A stretch of 64,000 bases of DNA from Kribbella sp. VKM Ac-2569. GTDB lineage: Bacteria; Actinomycetota; Actinomycetes; Propionibacteriales; Kribbellaceae. The stretch spans positions 186,001 through 250,000 of the forward strand of contig NZ_SGXJ01000003.1 of the NCBI RefSeq assembly GCF_004216905.1, in the 5' to 3' direction. Shown here one piece after another: positions 42,238-50,898 of this stretch (position 1 is its first letter; every line of letters starts with the position of its first letter). Position numbers and translations under genes: made by a program. Below the pieces are notes generated by a model. That model was not told the DNA's origin. It searched no databases and saw only the letters and a list, made by a program, of their open reading frames with translations.

Positions 42238-43539
42238 TCAGGTCGCCGCTTCGGGATTGGCGCCAGGCGCCGCCTCTGCCTCGGAGGTCGCCACCTCGGC
42301 CGGCGCCTCGTCGGGGCGGCGCATGCCGATCCGGGCGCACACGGCGGAGAGGACGGCCACTGCCGCCGCCCACAGCCAGAAGGTCTGGCCGACCTTGTCC
42401 CACAGCCAGACGCCGACCGCCGGACCGACCGCGTTCCCGAGACCGAAGACGCTCAGCATGGCGCCGGAGTACCGGCCCCGCAGGTGCGGTGGCGCGACCA
42501 TGCCCGGGTAGGCGAAGGTGGTCGGCGCGCCGATGATTTCCGACGTCGTCCAGATCAGCGTGCCGATGATCAGCAGCACCGGTACCAGCGCGATCGCGTA
42601 GACGCCGTACCCGACCGCGACCAGGCCGAATCCCGCGATCGCGGTCAGCCGCAGCGGCCAGGTCTGCACGTACTTGGTGGCCGGCACTTCGCAGACGGCG
42701 ACCACGATGGCGTTCGCGGAGACGATCGCGCTGTACCACCACAGGCTGAGGCCGTCGTTCACGATCGCGAGCGGCAGCACCGCGATGTATTGGCAGTACA
42801 CGATCGTCACCAGGAACACGGCGGCCAGGTAGAAGTCGTACCGCCAGTCCGCCAGCACCGCACGGTAGCCCTGCTTCGGCTCCGCGGCCTTGGCGGCGCT
42901 CGCGGCCTCGTCCGGTGCGGCCTTCCCGGGCAGGAACTTCCAGGCGATCGCGCTGTAGAGCACAGCGGCGAACGCCTCGGCCCAGAACAACAGGTTGTAC
43001 GAGATCGACACGAGCGCGACGCCGACGATCGGCGTCACCGCGGTGCCCAGGTTGATGGCCAGCCGGTACATCGCCATCGTCATCACGAGCTGGCCCGGCT
43101 TGGTCAGCTCGGCCAGCATGGCCTGCGCGGCCGGCCGGTTCAGCTGACTGACGGTGCTGACCGTGATGATCGCCAGCAGGATCACCCAGTACACGTTGAT
43201 GTAGAGGATGGAGACGATGAGCGCGGCCGAGCCGAGCATGCTGATCAACGTCGCCGCCCGGGCGCTCAGCCGGTCGGTCAGCCAGCCGCCGACGAACGCG
43301 CCGAGAACATGGCCGGCGCCGTAGATGCCGAGCGCGAAACCTGCCTGGCCTGCCGTGAACCCGCGGTGGGTCATGAACAGCACCAGGAAGATCTGCAGGA
43401 AGGCGCCCAGCCGGTTGACGAAAACTCCGAACAGCAGCGCTTTCGACGTGATCGACGTCTGGCGCCAGGTAGCGATGGCGCCCAGGCCATCGCCCGGCTT
43501 CCCGGCCGAACCCGGTTCGCGGTCGACTTCTTCGCTCAT
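42238..43539 (-). CDS. MFS transporter
   Basis: A 433-residue major facilitator with about twelve helices. The cytoplasmic 2-3 loop GGWLTDRLSARAA is the family signature, and a long central loop follows helix 6 (FLPGKAAPDEAASAAKAAEP). The start is the ATG at 43539; the very long open frame upstream is antisense to the P450 gene. Placed inside the biosynthetic cluster and next to the P450, it is a candidate exporter of the product. Confidence 0.9.
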   Translation of the reverse strand: MSEEVDREPGSAGKPGDGLGAIATWRQTSITSKALLFGVFVNRLGAFLQIFLVLFMTHRGFTAGQAGFALGIYGAGHVLGAFVGGWLTDRLSARAATLISMLGSAALIVSILYINVYWVILLAIITVSTVSQLNRPAAQAMLAELTKPGQLVMTMAMYRLAINLGTAVTPIVGVALVSISYNLLFWAEAFAAVLYSAIAWKFLPGKAAPDEAASAAKAAEPKQGYRAVLADWRYDFYLAAVFLVTIVYCQYIAVLPLAIVNDGLSLWWYSAIVSANAIVVAVCEVPATKYVQTWPLRLTAIAGFGLVAVGYGVYAIALVPVLLIIGTLIWTTSEIIGAPTTFAYPGMVAPPHLRGRYSGAMLSVFGLGNAVGPAVGVWLWDKVGQTFWLWAAAVAVLSAVCARIGMRRPDEAPAEVATSEAEAAPGANPEAAT

Positions 43540-43731
43540 CAGCCACTCCACCCCTCTGTGCGTTCGGTCCTGCACGTTATCGGTTGGAGCGCCGTACGGA
43601 CAGGCCTCAAAGGCAACAAAACAAGGCGTATCAGGGCAGGCGCGCCGTCGCCTCTGATGAATGACGGCGACGCGTAGCGGAAGCGCACGTGCGCCCCTGT
43701 CGACATGCCTGCAGCCAGGAGGATCGGATCT

Positions 43732-44976
43732 ATGACAACCGAAATGACGGAGGCCCTCCCACGGATTCCGGACGACTTCATGCAGAGGCCGTACGAGATC
43801 CTCGCGCCGTACCGGAGAGCGGGCCGGGTGCATCACGTGGTCTTCCCGCACGGCGCCGACGTCTGGCTGGTCACCCGGTACGCCGACGTACGCGCACTGC
43901 TGCAGGACCCCCGGGTGAGCAAGGACGGCACACGGATGAACGAGATGTTCGCCCGCCACACCGGTACCTACGTCGAGGACGAGAAGCCCGACGTCGGCTT
44001 CGACGACGAGCTGTCCCAGCACATGCTGAACAGCGACCCGCCGCGGCACACGCGGCTGCGTTCGCTGGTGAGCAAGGCGTTCACCCTGCGCCGGATGGAT
44101 GAGTTCCGGCCGCGGATCGAGCAGTTGGTCGACGACTACCTGACCAAGCTCGAGGGCCGCGACGACGTCGACCTGGTCACCGAGTACGCCCAGCCGCTGC
44201 CGATCAATCTCATCTGCGACGTGCTCGGCATCCCGTTCGAGGACCGCGAGCGGTTCCAGCAGTGGGCGGTCGAGCTGGTCGGCGCCGGGCACCCGCCGGA
44301 GGTGGTCGAGACTGCCTCGAAGAATGTGCTCGCGTACGGGCACCAGATCATCGCGATGAAGCGCAAGAACCCGGCCGACGACATGGTCAGCGCGATGATC
44401 GAGGGCAACCCGAACGGCGACCGGCTGACCGACGACGAGCTCGTCGCGATGATCTTCCTGTACACGGTGGCCGGCCACATCACCTCCCAGCACACGCTGT
44501 CGAACGGCATCCTCAGCCTGCTCACCAACCCCGATGCGATGGCGCGGCTGCGGTCCGACCTGTCGATCATGCCGCAGGCGATCGACGAGCTGATGCGGTA
44601 CGACGGCGGCGTCGGAGTGGCCACGTTCCGGTTCACGGCGGAGGACATCGAGATCGGCGACGTCGTCGTACCGAAGAACAACATCCTGGCGCTGTCGATC
44701 CTGTCCGCGCACCGCGACGACGAACAGTTCCCGAACGCGAACACGCTCGACCTGGACCGCCGTCCCAACGGGGTTCTCGGGTTCGGCCACGGCCCGCACT
44801 TCTGCATCGGGCAGCCGCTGGCCAAGATGCAGACGAACATCGCGCTGACCCGCCTGATCGAACGCTTCCCGGACCTGCGGATGACCGCCGACCCGAGCTT
44901 CCTGGAGTGGGAACCCAGCACCCTCCTGCGCGGCATGCACCACCTGCCGGCCTCGACCGTCCCACCGCAGCCCTGA
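43732..44976 (+). CDS. Cytochrome P450 with altered I-helix
   Basis: A 414-residue bacterial class I P450. The haem ligand is Cys358 in FGHGPHFCIG, the ExxR pair is Glu286/Arg289, and the proximal Arg/His segments are normal. The I-helix reads AGHIT (247-251): the threonine is kept, but the acidic residue that normally precedes it is replaced by Ile250, so proton delivery for oxygen activation may differ. No ferredoxin is adjacent. The ATG at 43732 has a GGAGG site. It may tailor the product, for example by N-oxidation or dehydrogenation. Confidence 0.92.
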   Translation: MTTEMTEALPRIPDDFMQRPYEILAPYRRAGRVHHVVFPHGADVWLVTRYADVRALLQDPRVSKDGTRMNEMFARHTGTYVEDEKPDVGFDDELSQHMLNSDPPRHTRLRSLVSKAFTLRRMDEFRPRIEQLVDDYLTKLEGRDDVDLVTEYAQPLPINLICDVLGIPFEDRERFQQWAVELVGAGHPPEVVETASKNVLAYGHQIIAMKRKNPADDMVSAMIEGNPNGDRLTDDELVAMIFLYTVAGHITSQHTLSNGILSLLTNPDAMARLRSDLSIMPQAIDELMRYDGGVGVATFRFTAEDIEIGDVVVPKNNILALSILSAHRDDEQFPNANTLDLDRRPNGVLGFGHGPHFCIGQPLAKMQTNIALTRLIERFPDLRMTADPSFLEWEPSTLLRGMHHLPASTVPPQP

Positions 44977-44990
44977 ACTGAACAGCACAC

Positions 44991-45015
44991 CGCCCCGGCC
45001 GAATCGGCCGGGGCG
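44991..45015. terminator. Bidirectional terminator between P450 and solute-binding-protein genes
   Basis: A 10-base-pair stem (CGCCCCGGCC with GGCCGGGGCG) and a GAATC loop, between the stops of two convergent genes. Confidence 0.8.
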
Positions 45016-45029
45016 ATGTGCGTGTCAGG

Positions 45030-46820
45030 TCACTTCTCGACGTAGTACCAGTCCTCGGGGTTGATCAGGCCGTACGGGTTGACCGGCTCGACGCCGCGCA
45101 GGTTCTTCGCGACCTCGAACATCCGGTTCGGGAAGCCCGGCGACCAGATGGTCGGCACCTGCTCGGCGATGTAGTCCTGGTACTCGTACATCGCCTCCGG
45201 GTCGTCGCTGTGCACCGTCCGGTCGATCAGCTCGTCGGCCTTCGGGTCGCTGTAGTCGCCGAAGTTGCTGCCGCCACCGGTGCGGAACAGCATCTCGCCG
45301 GTCAGGTGACCGTAGAAGGACCAGCCGCCGTTCCAGGTGTTGATCTCCCACAGCCGTTTGCTCGCGACACCGGGGCTGTGATCCTCCGCCACCATCACCG
45401 ACCCGTACACCGGCTCCAGCTTCAGCTCGATCCCGGCCTTGGCCGCATCCTCCCGATACATCTCCAGCAGCCTGGTCAGCGCGACCTTGCCCTCGACGTA
45501 CCGGATCGTGAACGAGAGCCGGTCACCGATGTCGACACCCTCGCCGGCGCAGCCGGCGACCTCACCAGGTTGCACGCAGCCGGCCGGCATCGTGCTGGTG
45601 TCCCAGCCGTGCGCCTCGAGCAGTTCGCGGGCGGCGTCGACGTCGAACGGCATCGGGTCCTTGCGCTGCTTCGGCGACACGTGCGGGTTGGCCGGCGACG
45701 GCGGCACCGGCCCGTCCATCCGGTACGCGTTGCCGTGGTAGATCTCCCGGATCGCGCGGTCCTGGTCCAGGCACATCTGCAGCGCCTGCCGTACGTAGGT
45801 GTGCTTGTAGATCCGCGCCGCGGTGGAGTCGTTGTCGAAGTTGAACGGCATGTAGCGCACCACAAACACGTCCTGCGGCACCAGCCGGTACGAGTCCGCG
45901 AGCGGGTCCTCGCCGTCGTCGGTGAGCCCCATCCCGAACGGCAGGTACCCGATCTGGATCCCGTCCGGCGCGTCCGGTCCGGCCTGCAGGCGCTCGTACA
46001 TCAGCTCGTCGGTGTCGTTCTGCACCTGCCGGAACTCGTCCAGGTGCGGCTTGTTCGGGCCGGAGTACTTGTCGTTCGGGACGAAGGTGACAACGCCGTC
46101 GACGGTATAGCTCTTCAGCCGCCACGGGCCGTTGACGACGCTCCACACCGGGCTCTCGGCCCAGCCGCCGCGGAAGTGATTCGCCTCCATCGTCCACTCG
46201 CCGTTCTGCGACACCAGGTAGTCGTAGACGGCGGGGATGTCGGCCACGTCGTACGACGCCCGCGCCGGGCCGTTCGCCGTCCGGTCCCAAGCCTTCGGCA
46301 TCGGGGTGATCAGCGACAGTTGGTTCATCTCCACCCAGGTCCTCGAGTGCACCTGGTCGAAGGTGAACCGAACCTTGTCCTCGGCAACCTTCTCGTACGA
46401 CGACAGGTTGTCCGGGAAGTACCCGGGCACGTAGTAGCCGAGCCGGTCGCCCTTGACCGCCATCATGTTCACCCAGAACATCACGTTGTCGGCGCAGATC
46501 GGCTCACCGTTGGACCACTGCCAGGGCTTCAGCGTGACGGTGACGCTCAGCCCGTCCTCGCTCCACTCCGGCGGGTAGGCCAGGCTCAGCTCGGGGTTCA
46601 CCTCCGGCCTGCCCTCGCGGCCGAGCCAGTAGAGCGGGCGGAACATCAGCACCTGGAACTCGTACAGGTTGCGGATGCCGATCCGTTCCCGGGGCGTGAA
46701 CGGGAAGATGGCGGCCGGCGGGAAGCCGGGGTTGCAGGCCCAGGTGACGCTGCCACCTTCGATCGGCCGGTCGTCCTCGGACGGCTGGTCGGACTGCTGT
46801 TCGGACAACACGGTGGACAT
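45030..46820 (-). CDS. Family-5 solute-binding-protein-like protein without export signal
   Basis: A 596-residue protein with the fold of peptide/nickel ABC binding proteins (SBP_bac_5): LYEFQVLMFRPLYWLG early, YLPFGMGL mid-chain and VRQALQMCLDQDRAIREIYHG for the family signature. Unlike transporter components it has no signal peptide or lipobox; the N-terminus is acidic and polar (MSTVLSEQQSDQPSEDDRPI), and no permease or ATPase is nearby. It would stay in the cytoplasm as the last gene of the hydrazine-type operon. A substrate-carrier or enzyme role is inferred. The ATG at 46820 has a GAGAGGTG site. Confidence 0.8.
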   Translation of the reverse strand: MSTVLSEQQSDQPSEDDRPIEGGSVTWACNPGFPPAAIFPFTPRERIGIRNLYEFQVLMFRPLYWLGREGRPEVNPELSLAYPPEWSEDGLSVTVTLKPWQWSNGEPICADNVMFWVNMMAVKGDRLGYYVPGYFPDNLSSYEKVAEDKVRFTFDQVHSRTWVEMNQLSLITPMPKAWDRTANGPARASYDVADIPAVYDYLVSQNGEWTMEANHFRGGWAESPVWSVVNGPWRLKSYTVDGVVTFVPNDKYSGPNKPHLDEFRQVQNDTDELMYERLQAGPDAPDGIQIGYLPFGMGLTDDGEDPLADSYRLVPQDVFVVRYMPFNFDNDSTAARIYKHTYVRQALQMCLDQDRAIREIYHGNAYRMDGPVPPSPANPHVSPKQRKDPMPFDVDAARELLEAHGWDTSTMPAGCVQPGEVAGCAGEGVDIGDRLSFTIRYVEGKVALTRLLEMYREDAAKAGIELKLEPVYGSVMVAEDHSPGVASKRLWEINTWNGGWSFYGHLTGEMLFRTGGGSNFGDYSDPKADELIDRTVHSDDPEAMYEYQDYIAEQVPTIWSPGFPNRMFEVAKNLRGVEPVNPYGLINPEDWYYVEK

Positions 46821-46845
46821 CCGGGTCACCTCTCGTCGGGTTGGG

Positions 46846-48114
46846 TCAGGCTCGGGTAGCTCGGTGATCGAATGCCGTCAGGCGTACGTCGATCTGCCCG
46901 GCGAACTCGTACGCCGTCCGGATCGCCTCGTCGAACGTCGACCCGCTGGTACAGAGGAAGCCGAGGATGTTGTTGCCGTCCGGCGGGCGCCGGATCACGT
47001 CGCCGGGCTTCGCCGTGATTTTCAGGAAGAACACCCGGTCGGACCCCGCCACCGCGGGCGGCACGGTGATCTCCTCGACCCTGCCAGGTCCGCCGATCAG
47101 GCAGGTGCCGGCCAGATGCACCCCGGTCGGCCGGTAGTGGTGCACGTCGGGCTTGATTCCGGCGGCGACGGCCATCGTGGCGCGGATCGGGCAGTAGCCG
47201 GCACTCAGCCGGGCGAAGTAGTCCAGCCCGCCGCCGCCGGGTCGGACAGCGATCTCCAGCAGGTGCGGCCGGCCGTGGTGGAAGCGGATCTCGGCGTGCA
47301 TCACGCTGCGCCGCAGGCCTTGCGCGTGCGCGGCTGTGGCCACGGCCTCGTGGACGGCGGCCAGTTCACCGGCGTCGAGGGTCGTCGGGGCCCGGTGGGC
47401 GTCGTCGTCGAAGGTGCTGCCCTCGACCGTGATCCGGTCGACGATCGAGCCGAGATACACCTCGTCGTCCCAGGCGAGCGCCTCGATCTGCAGTTCCCGG
47501 CCGTCCAAGAAGGACTCGACGAGCAGTCCGTGCGGGCCGAGGTCGATACCGTCGGCCTCCATCTGGAACCAGGACATCCCCGCCATCCCCGCGAGCGCCT
47601 GCGGGAACCGGGCTCGCAGTTCGTCCGGGTCGTCGATCCTGAACACGAAGTTGCTGGCGGCACCTAAAGTCGGTTTGAGGATGATCGGGTAGCCGAACTC
47701 GTCTGCGGCCGCGAGCGCGGCGGTGACGTCCGGCGCCAGCCGGAAGCGGGGGACCGGAGCGCCACCGCGCAACTGGGCCGCGCGCATCAGCAGCTTGTTC
47801 CGGCTGATCCGCGCGGCGTCCAGGCCGACGCCGGGCAGGCCGAGCGCCTCCGCCACCGCGGCGACCGTGAGTACGCCGGACTCCGAGAAGGTGAGTACGC
47901 CGTCGAACCGCTCGTGCGCGTGCCACGCGCGGGCGGTCGCGATGATGTCGTCGATGTGCCGGGAGCCGGCGATCCGGTACCGCGCGTCCGGCCAGTAGCC
48001 GGGTTCGCCGAGGCCGTTGAGAACGAACAGGGTCCCGCCGAACTCTTCGATCTGGCGGTAGCGGGACTGGTAGTAGCGGGCGTTCTGGACGGCTTCGAGG
48101 GCAAGTAGCTTCAC
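46846..48114 (-). CDS. ATP-grasp amino-acid ligase-like enzyme 3
   Basis: A 422-residue ATP-grasp enzyme of the L-amino-acid ligase type. The nucleotide loop is PIILKPTLGAASNFVF, the adenine/metal region is LVESFLDGRELQIEALA and the C-terminal Mg-binding segment is HLLEIAVRPGGGGLDYFARL. An N-terminal domain with TFSESGVLTVAAVAEALGLPG precedes it, as in BacD-like ligases. It is 6 bases after the FAD oxidase gene and before the solute-binding-like gene, so it probably ligates the hydrazino acid or a downstream intermediate. Confidence 0.85.
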   Translation of the reverse strand: MKLLALEAVQNARYYQSRYRQIEEFGGTLFVLNGLGEPGYWPDARYRIAGSRHIDDIIATARAWHAHERFDGVLTFSESGVLTVAAVAEALGLPGVGLDAARISRNKLLMRAAQLRGGAPVPRFRLAPDVTAALAAADEFGYPIILKPTLGAASNFVFRIDDPDELRARFPQALAGMAGMSWFQMEADGIDLGPHGLLVESFLDGRELQIEALAWDDEVYLGSIVDRITVEGSTFDDDAHRAPTTLDAGELAAVHEAVATAAHAQGLRRSVMHAEIRFHHGRPHLLEIAVRPGGGGLDYFARLSAGYCPIRATMAVAAGIKPDVHHYRPTGVHLAGTCLIGGPGRVEEITVPPAVAGSDRVFFLKITAKPGDVIRRPPDGNNILGFLCTSGSTFDEAIRTAYEFAGQIDVRLTAFDHRATRA

Positions 48115-48120
48115 GGTTAT

Positions 48121-49254
48121 CTACTCCTTACCGGCGGCGGCCAGGAATCGCGGGTTGTCGACCGACTCCAGTCCGGTCGGGCGCGGGGTCGAGCCGACGG
48201 CGCGATCGGCGATCGCGCGGGCGAGCTGCGGTGCGAACTTGAAGGACATTCCGCCGCACGCGGCGTACGCCCAGACCGCGCCCGCGCCGTACGACGCCAG
48301 CAGCGGGCCGCCGCGGGTCCGTTCGGACAGGTAGAAGCCGTCGAAGCAGTCGACCACCGCCGCCGGATCGAAGCCCGGGAGTACCTCGGTGAAAACGCCG
48401 ATGAGGTGTTGGCGCCATCGATCGGGGGTGACCCGATCGGTCATCGCTGCCGCCGGCCGGCAGGCGCTGGCCGCGCTCAGCCGCAACGAAGCGTCCGAAT
48501 GTGCCGGTGCCGACATCAACCAGGCGTCGCCCGCCGGACCGAGCCCGAGGACCGCGGGCATTCCGGGCGACTGAGGCCGGTACGACAGGACGCTCTGCCG
48601 GTACAGCGTCAGATCGGAGGCGACGGCGGCCGGCACCAGCTCGCGGGACCACGGCCCGGCCGCCACGACCACCCGGTCGGCCGTACGAGTCGTGCCGTCG
48701 GCGAACCGGATCACTCCGCCCTGGTCATGCTGGGTCACCTCGACGACCCGCTGGTGCGGGTGCAGCCGAACCTGCGGCCGGCTGCTCAGCCAACGCGCCA
48801 CCGCGACCAGCGCATGGTCGGCCAGGACGACGCCGGCGGTAGCCTCCAGCACGGCTCCGGACCCGGCCGGGAACCGGATCCATGGATACCGTCCGGCCAG
48901 CTCGGTCGGTGACAGTCCCCAGGCTCTGGCACCGGTCGCGATGAGGACGGCGAGCTCGCCCGCCACGTTCTGCTCCGGCATCGCAGTCAGCGCCCCGGCC
49001 GGGTGATAGAACCGCGAGCCGATCAGGCTCTCGACCTCCAACCAGCCCCAGTGCGCCCGGCCTGCCGCCGACGTCAGCGCCGGCTCGCCGCGATGCAGGG
49101 CGCGGACCACCCGGAGCCGGTCGTTGGAGGTGGCCGTAGGTGACGGAATCGGACCGGCGTCGACGAGGTCTACCCGGGTCACGCCGGGCGCGCGGACACA
49201 TTCGACGGCGGTGAGCAGGCCGACGACGCCACCACCGACCACGGTGATGCGCAT
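48121..49254 (-). CDS. FAD-dependent amino-acid oxidase (DAO family)
   Basis: A 377-residue flavoprotein of the D-amino-acid oxidase/glycine oxidase family. The FAD dinucleotide loop GGGVVGLLTAVE is at the N-terminus, TADRVVVAAGPWSRELVP lies mid-chain, and the C-terminal ACGGMSFKFAPQLARAIAD closes the flavin site. In known hydrazine pathways a DAO homologue next to the cupin-MetRS enzyme oxidises the N-N-linked lysine conjugate and releases the hydrazino acid; position and family here match that role. It is separated from the MetRS-like gene by 6 bases. Confidence 0.87.
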   Translation of the reverse strand: MRITVVGGGVVGLLTAVECVRAPGVTRVDLVDAGPIPSPTATSNDRLRVVRALHRGEPALTSAAGRAHWGWLEVESLIGSRFYHPAGALTAMPEQNVAGELAVLIATGARAWGLSPTELAGRYPWIRFPAGSGAVLEATAGVVLADHALVAVARWLSSRPQVRLHPHQRVVEVTQHDQGGVIRFADGTTRTADRVVVAAGPWSRELVPAAVASDLTLYRQSVLSYRPQSPGMPAVLGLGPAGDAWLMSAPAHSDASLRLSAASACRPAAAMTDRVTPDRWRQHLIGVFTEVLPGFDPAAVVDCFDGFYLSERTRGGPLLASYGAGAVWAYAACGGMSFKFAPQLARAIADRAVGSTPRPTGLESVDNPRFLAAAGKE

Positions 49255-49260
49255 CTGGGA

Positions 49261-50898
49261 TCACCCGACGGCCGCGTCGGCCGCCAGCAAGGGAGGCGCG
49301 AACGGGGTGACCTCGGCGGTGTCGAAAGCTCCGGCGACCAGGGTCCCGTTCTCCGGCGAGTCGTCGAAGACGCCGGCGTCGCGGGCCGCGCCGGCCAGAT
49401 CGATGAGGATGGGCGAGGCCAGCGCGAGCAGCGCCTTGACCTCGCAGAACAGGTCGCCCCAGCTGTCGGGCTGCTCGTCGAGGCCTTGGCCGTCGAGGAT
49501 CGTTGCCCGCCGCCGCAACCGGTCGATCTGGACCAGCACAGTGTCCGCCGAACGGTTCAGGTTGAACGTCGGCATCTCATAACCGAGGTCGAACCGCTGG
49601 AGCATCAGTGCCACGCGCTGCCGGCCTGCGTCCGAGACCGGCAGCCGGCTGTCGCCGCCGGCGTTCGCGACCGCTTTGGCAAGGATGCCGGCCAGCTGGT
49701 TCCACGGGCCGACCAGCCGCTCCTCGGCCATCGTGTCGAGGCCCGCCCGGCTGAAGGTGGACCGCTGGTACTCCGGTGCGGTGAGCGCCAGGTACAGCCG
49801 GGCGATGTCGCGCGGCACCTCCTCGAGCAGCTCCTCGGGGGTCAGCACGTGTCCCCTACTGGTCGAGAACTTCGAGCTCTCCAGCTCGTAGAACTCGTTG
49901 TTGATGATCGACTCCGGCCAGACGTACTTGTCGCCGTGCGCCATCAGCATCGCGATGTGTGGAAGGCAGAAGTAGTAGGCGTTGTCGAAGCCGAGGAAGT
50001 GCACGATCCGCAGGTTCTCGGCCTTGCGCCACAGCTCGCCGGGCACAGTGTCCCGGCCGAGCCTCGCGGCGGCGTACGACGTGGTGAACATGCCGGCCGG
50101 GATCAGTTCGAGCCAGGCGTTCAGCACCTGCCCCGGGACCTCCGGGAACTGGGCATCGATACCCCAGGTCAGCGGGAACGTGATCGGCACGTCCTGCAGA
50201 GGCCGGGACAGCAGCTCGGCGATCATCTGCCGGACGTGCGGCCGGCGATGCGCCGCCAGTTTGTTGTGGTACGCCGTCAGTTGCGCCCGGTACTCCTCCA
50301 GCGGGAGCACCATGATGGTGGCCTCGCGGTAGGTGAGCTTGTCGTCGGGGTTGATCGTCGAATGCGGGTCGATCAGCTGGTCGAAGTTGTTCGGGTGGCA
50401 GCAGGTTTCGCACAGGCCGCCGCGGCTGCTCGTCAGGCAGACCGGGCAGTCGCCCTCGATCAGGCCCTCGACCATGAACTCACCGGTCCGTTCCAGGAAG
50501 GGCAACCGGACGGTCTTCAGCCGGAACACGCCGGCGGCGTGCAGCGCGCTGAAGTACTGCAGCACGGTGGCGCGGTAGGTCTGGTCGAACGGGCCGAACC
50601 CGTCGATCGAGATGCCGATCGCGCTCAACGCTTCCTGGATCTTCGCGGTCGAGCGCTTGCACAGCTCTTCCGGTGTGATGCCTGCCCGGCCCGCTGACGC
50701 CACCACATAGGTCTGGCTGTCGTCGGTCTCGGAGGTGAAGATGACGTTCCGGCCGCGGGCGCGCTGGTACCGGGCGTAGACGTCGCCGGCCAGGTACGGC
50801 CCGGCGATGTGGCCGAGGTGCATGCCGCCGTTCGGGGTCGGGTTCGGGCCGAGGACGAGGACGGGACGGTTGTCGTCGGACGGCAGCAGTTGGGTCAT
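49261..50898 (-). CDS. Methionyl-tRNA-synthetase-like half of a split hydrazine synthetase
   Basis: A 545-residue class I synthetase resembling MetRS. The HIGH signature is HLGH (27-30), a zinc knuckle uses Cys151, Cys154, Cys163 and Cys166, and the KMSKS loop is KFSTS (343-347). In hydrazine synthetases a MetRS-like domain activates the carboxyl of an amino acid or N-hydroxylysine ester intermediate while a cupin rearranges it to an N-N bond. The ATG at 50898 overlaps the cupin stop by 4 bases (ATGA). A housekeeping MetRS or a resistance copy is less likely given cupin coupling and the pathway context. Confidence 0.85.
   Translation of the reverse strand: MTQLLPSDDNRPVLVLGPNPTPNGGMHLGHIAGPYLAGDVYARYQRARGRNVIFTSETDDSQTYVVASAGRAGITPEELCKRSTAKIQEALSAIGISIDGFGPFDQTYRATVLQYFSALHAAGVFRLKTVRLPFLERTGEFMVEGLIEGDCPVCLTSSRGGLCETCCHPNNFDQLIDPHSTINPDDKLTYREATIMVLPLEEYRAQLTAYHNKLAAHRRPHVRQMIAELLSRPLQDVPITFPLTWGIDAQFPEVPGQVLNAWLELIPAGMFTTSYAAARLGRDTVPGELWRKAENLRIVHFLGFDNAYYFCLPHIAMLMAHGDKYVWPESIINNEFYELESSKFSTSRGHVLTPEELLEEVPRDIARLYLALTAPEYQRSTFSRAGLDTMAEERLVGPWNQLAGILAKAVANAGGDSRLPVSDAGRQRVALMLQRFDLGYEMPTFNLNRSADTVLVQIDRLRRRATILDGQGLDEQPDSWGDLFCEVKALLALASPILIDLAGAARDAGVFDDSPENGTLVAGAFDTAEVTPFAPPLLAADAAVG

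Noticed and set aside
42238..44988. A 916-codon fusion upstream of the MFS transporter
   Set aside because: The N-terminal half is antisense to the P450 gene and has no domain; the transporter starts at 43539.
49261..50898. Housekeeping or antibiotic-resistant methionyl-tRNA synthetase
   Set aside because: It overlaps a cupin gene and lies in an operon with an N-hydroxylase and DAO oxidase. Not fully excluded: a resistance role could be tested by complementation.
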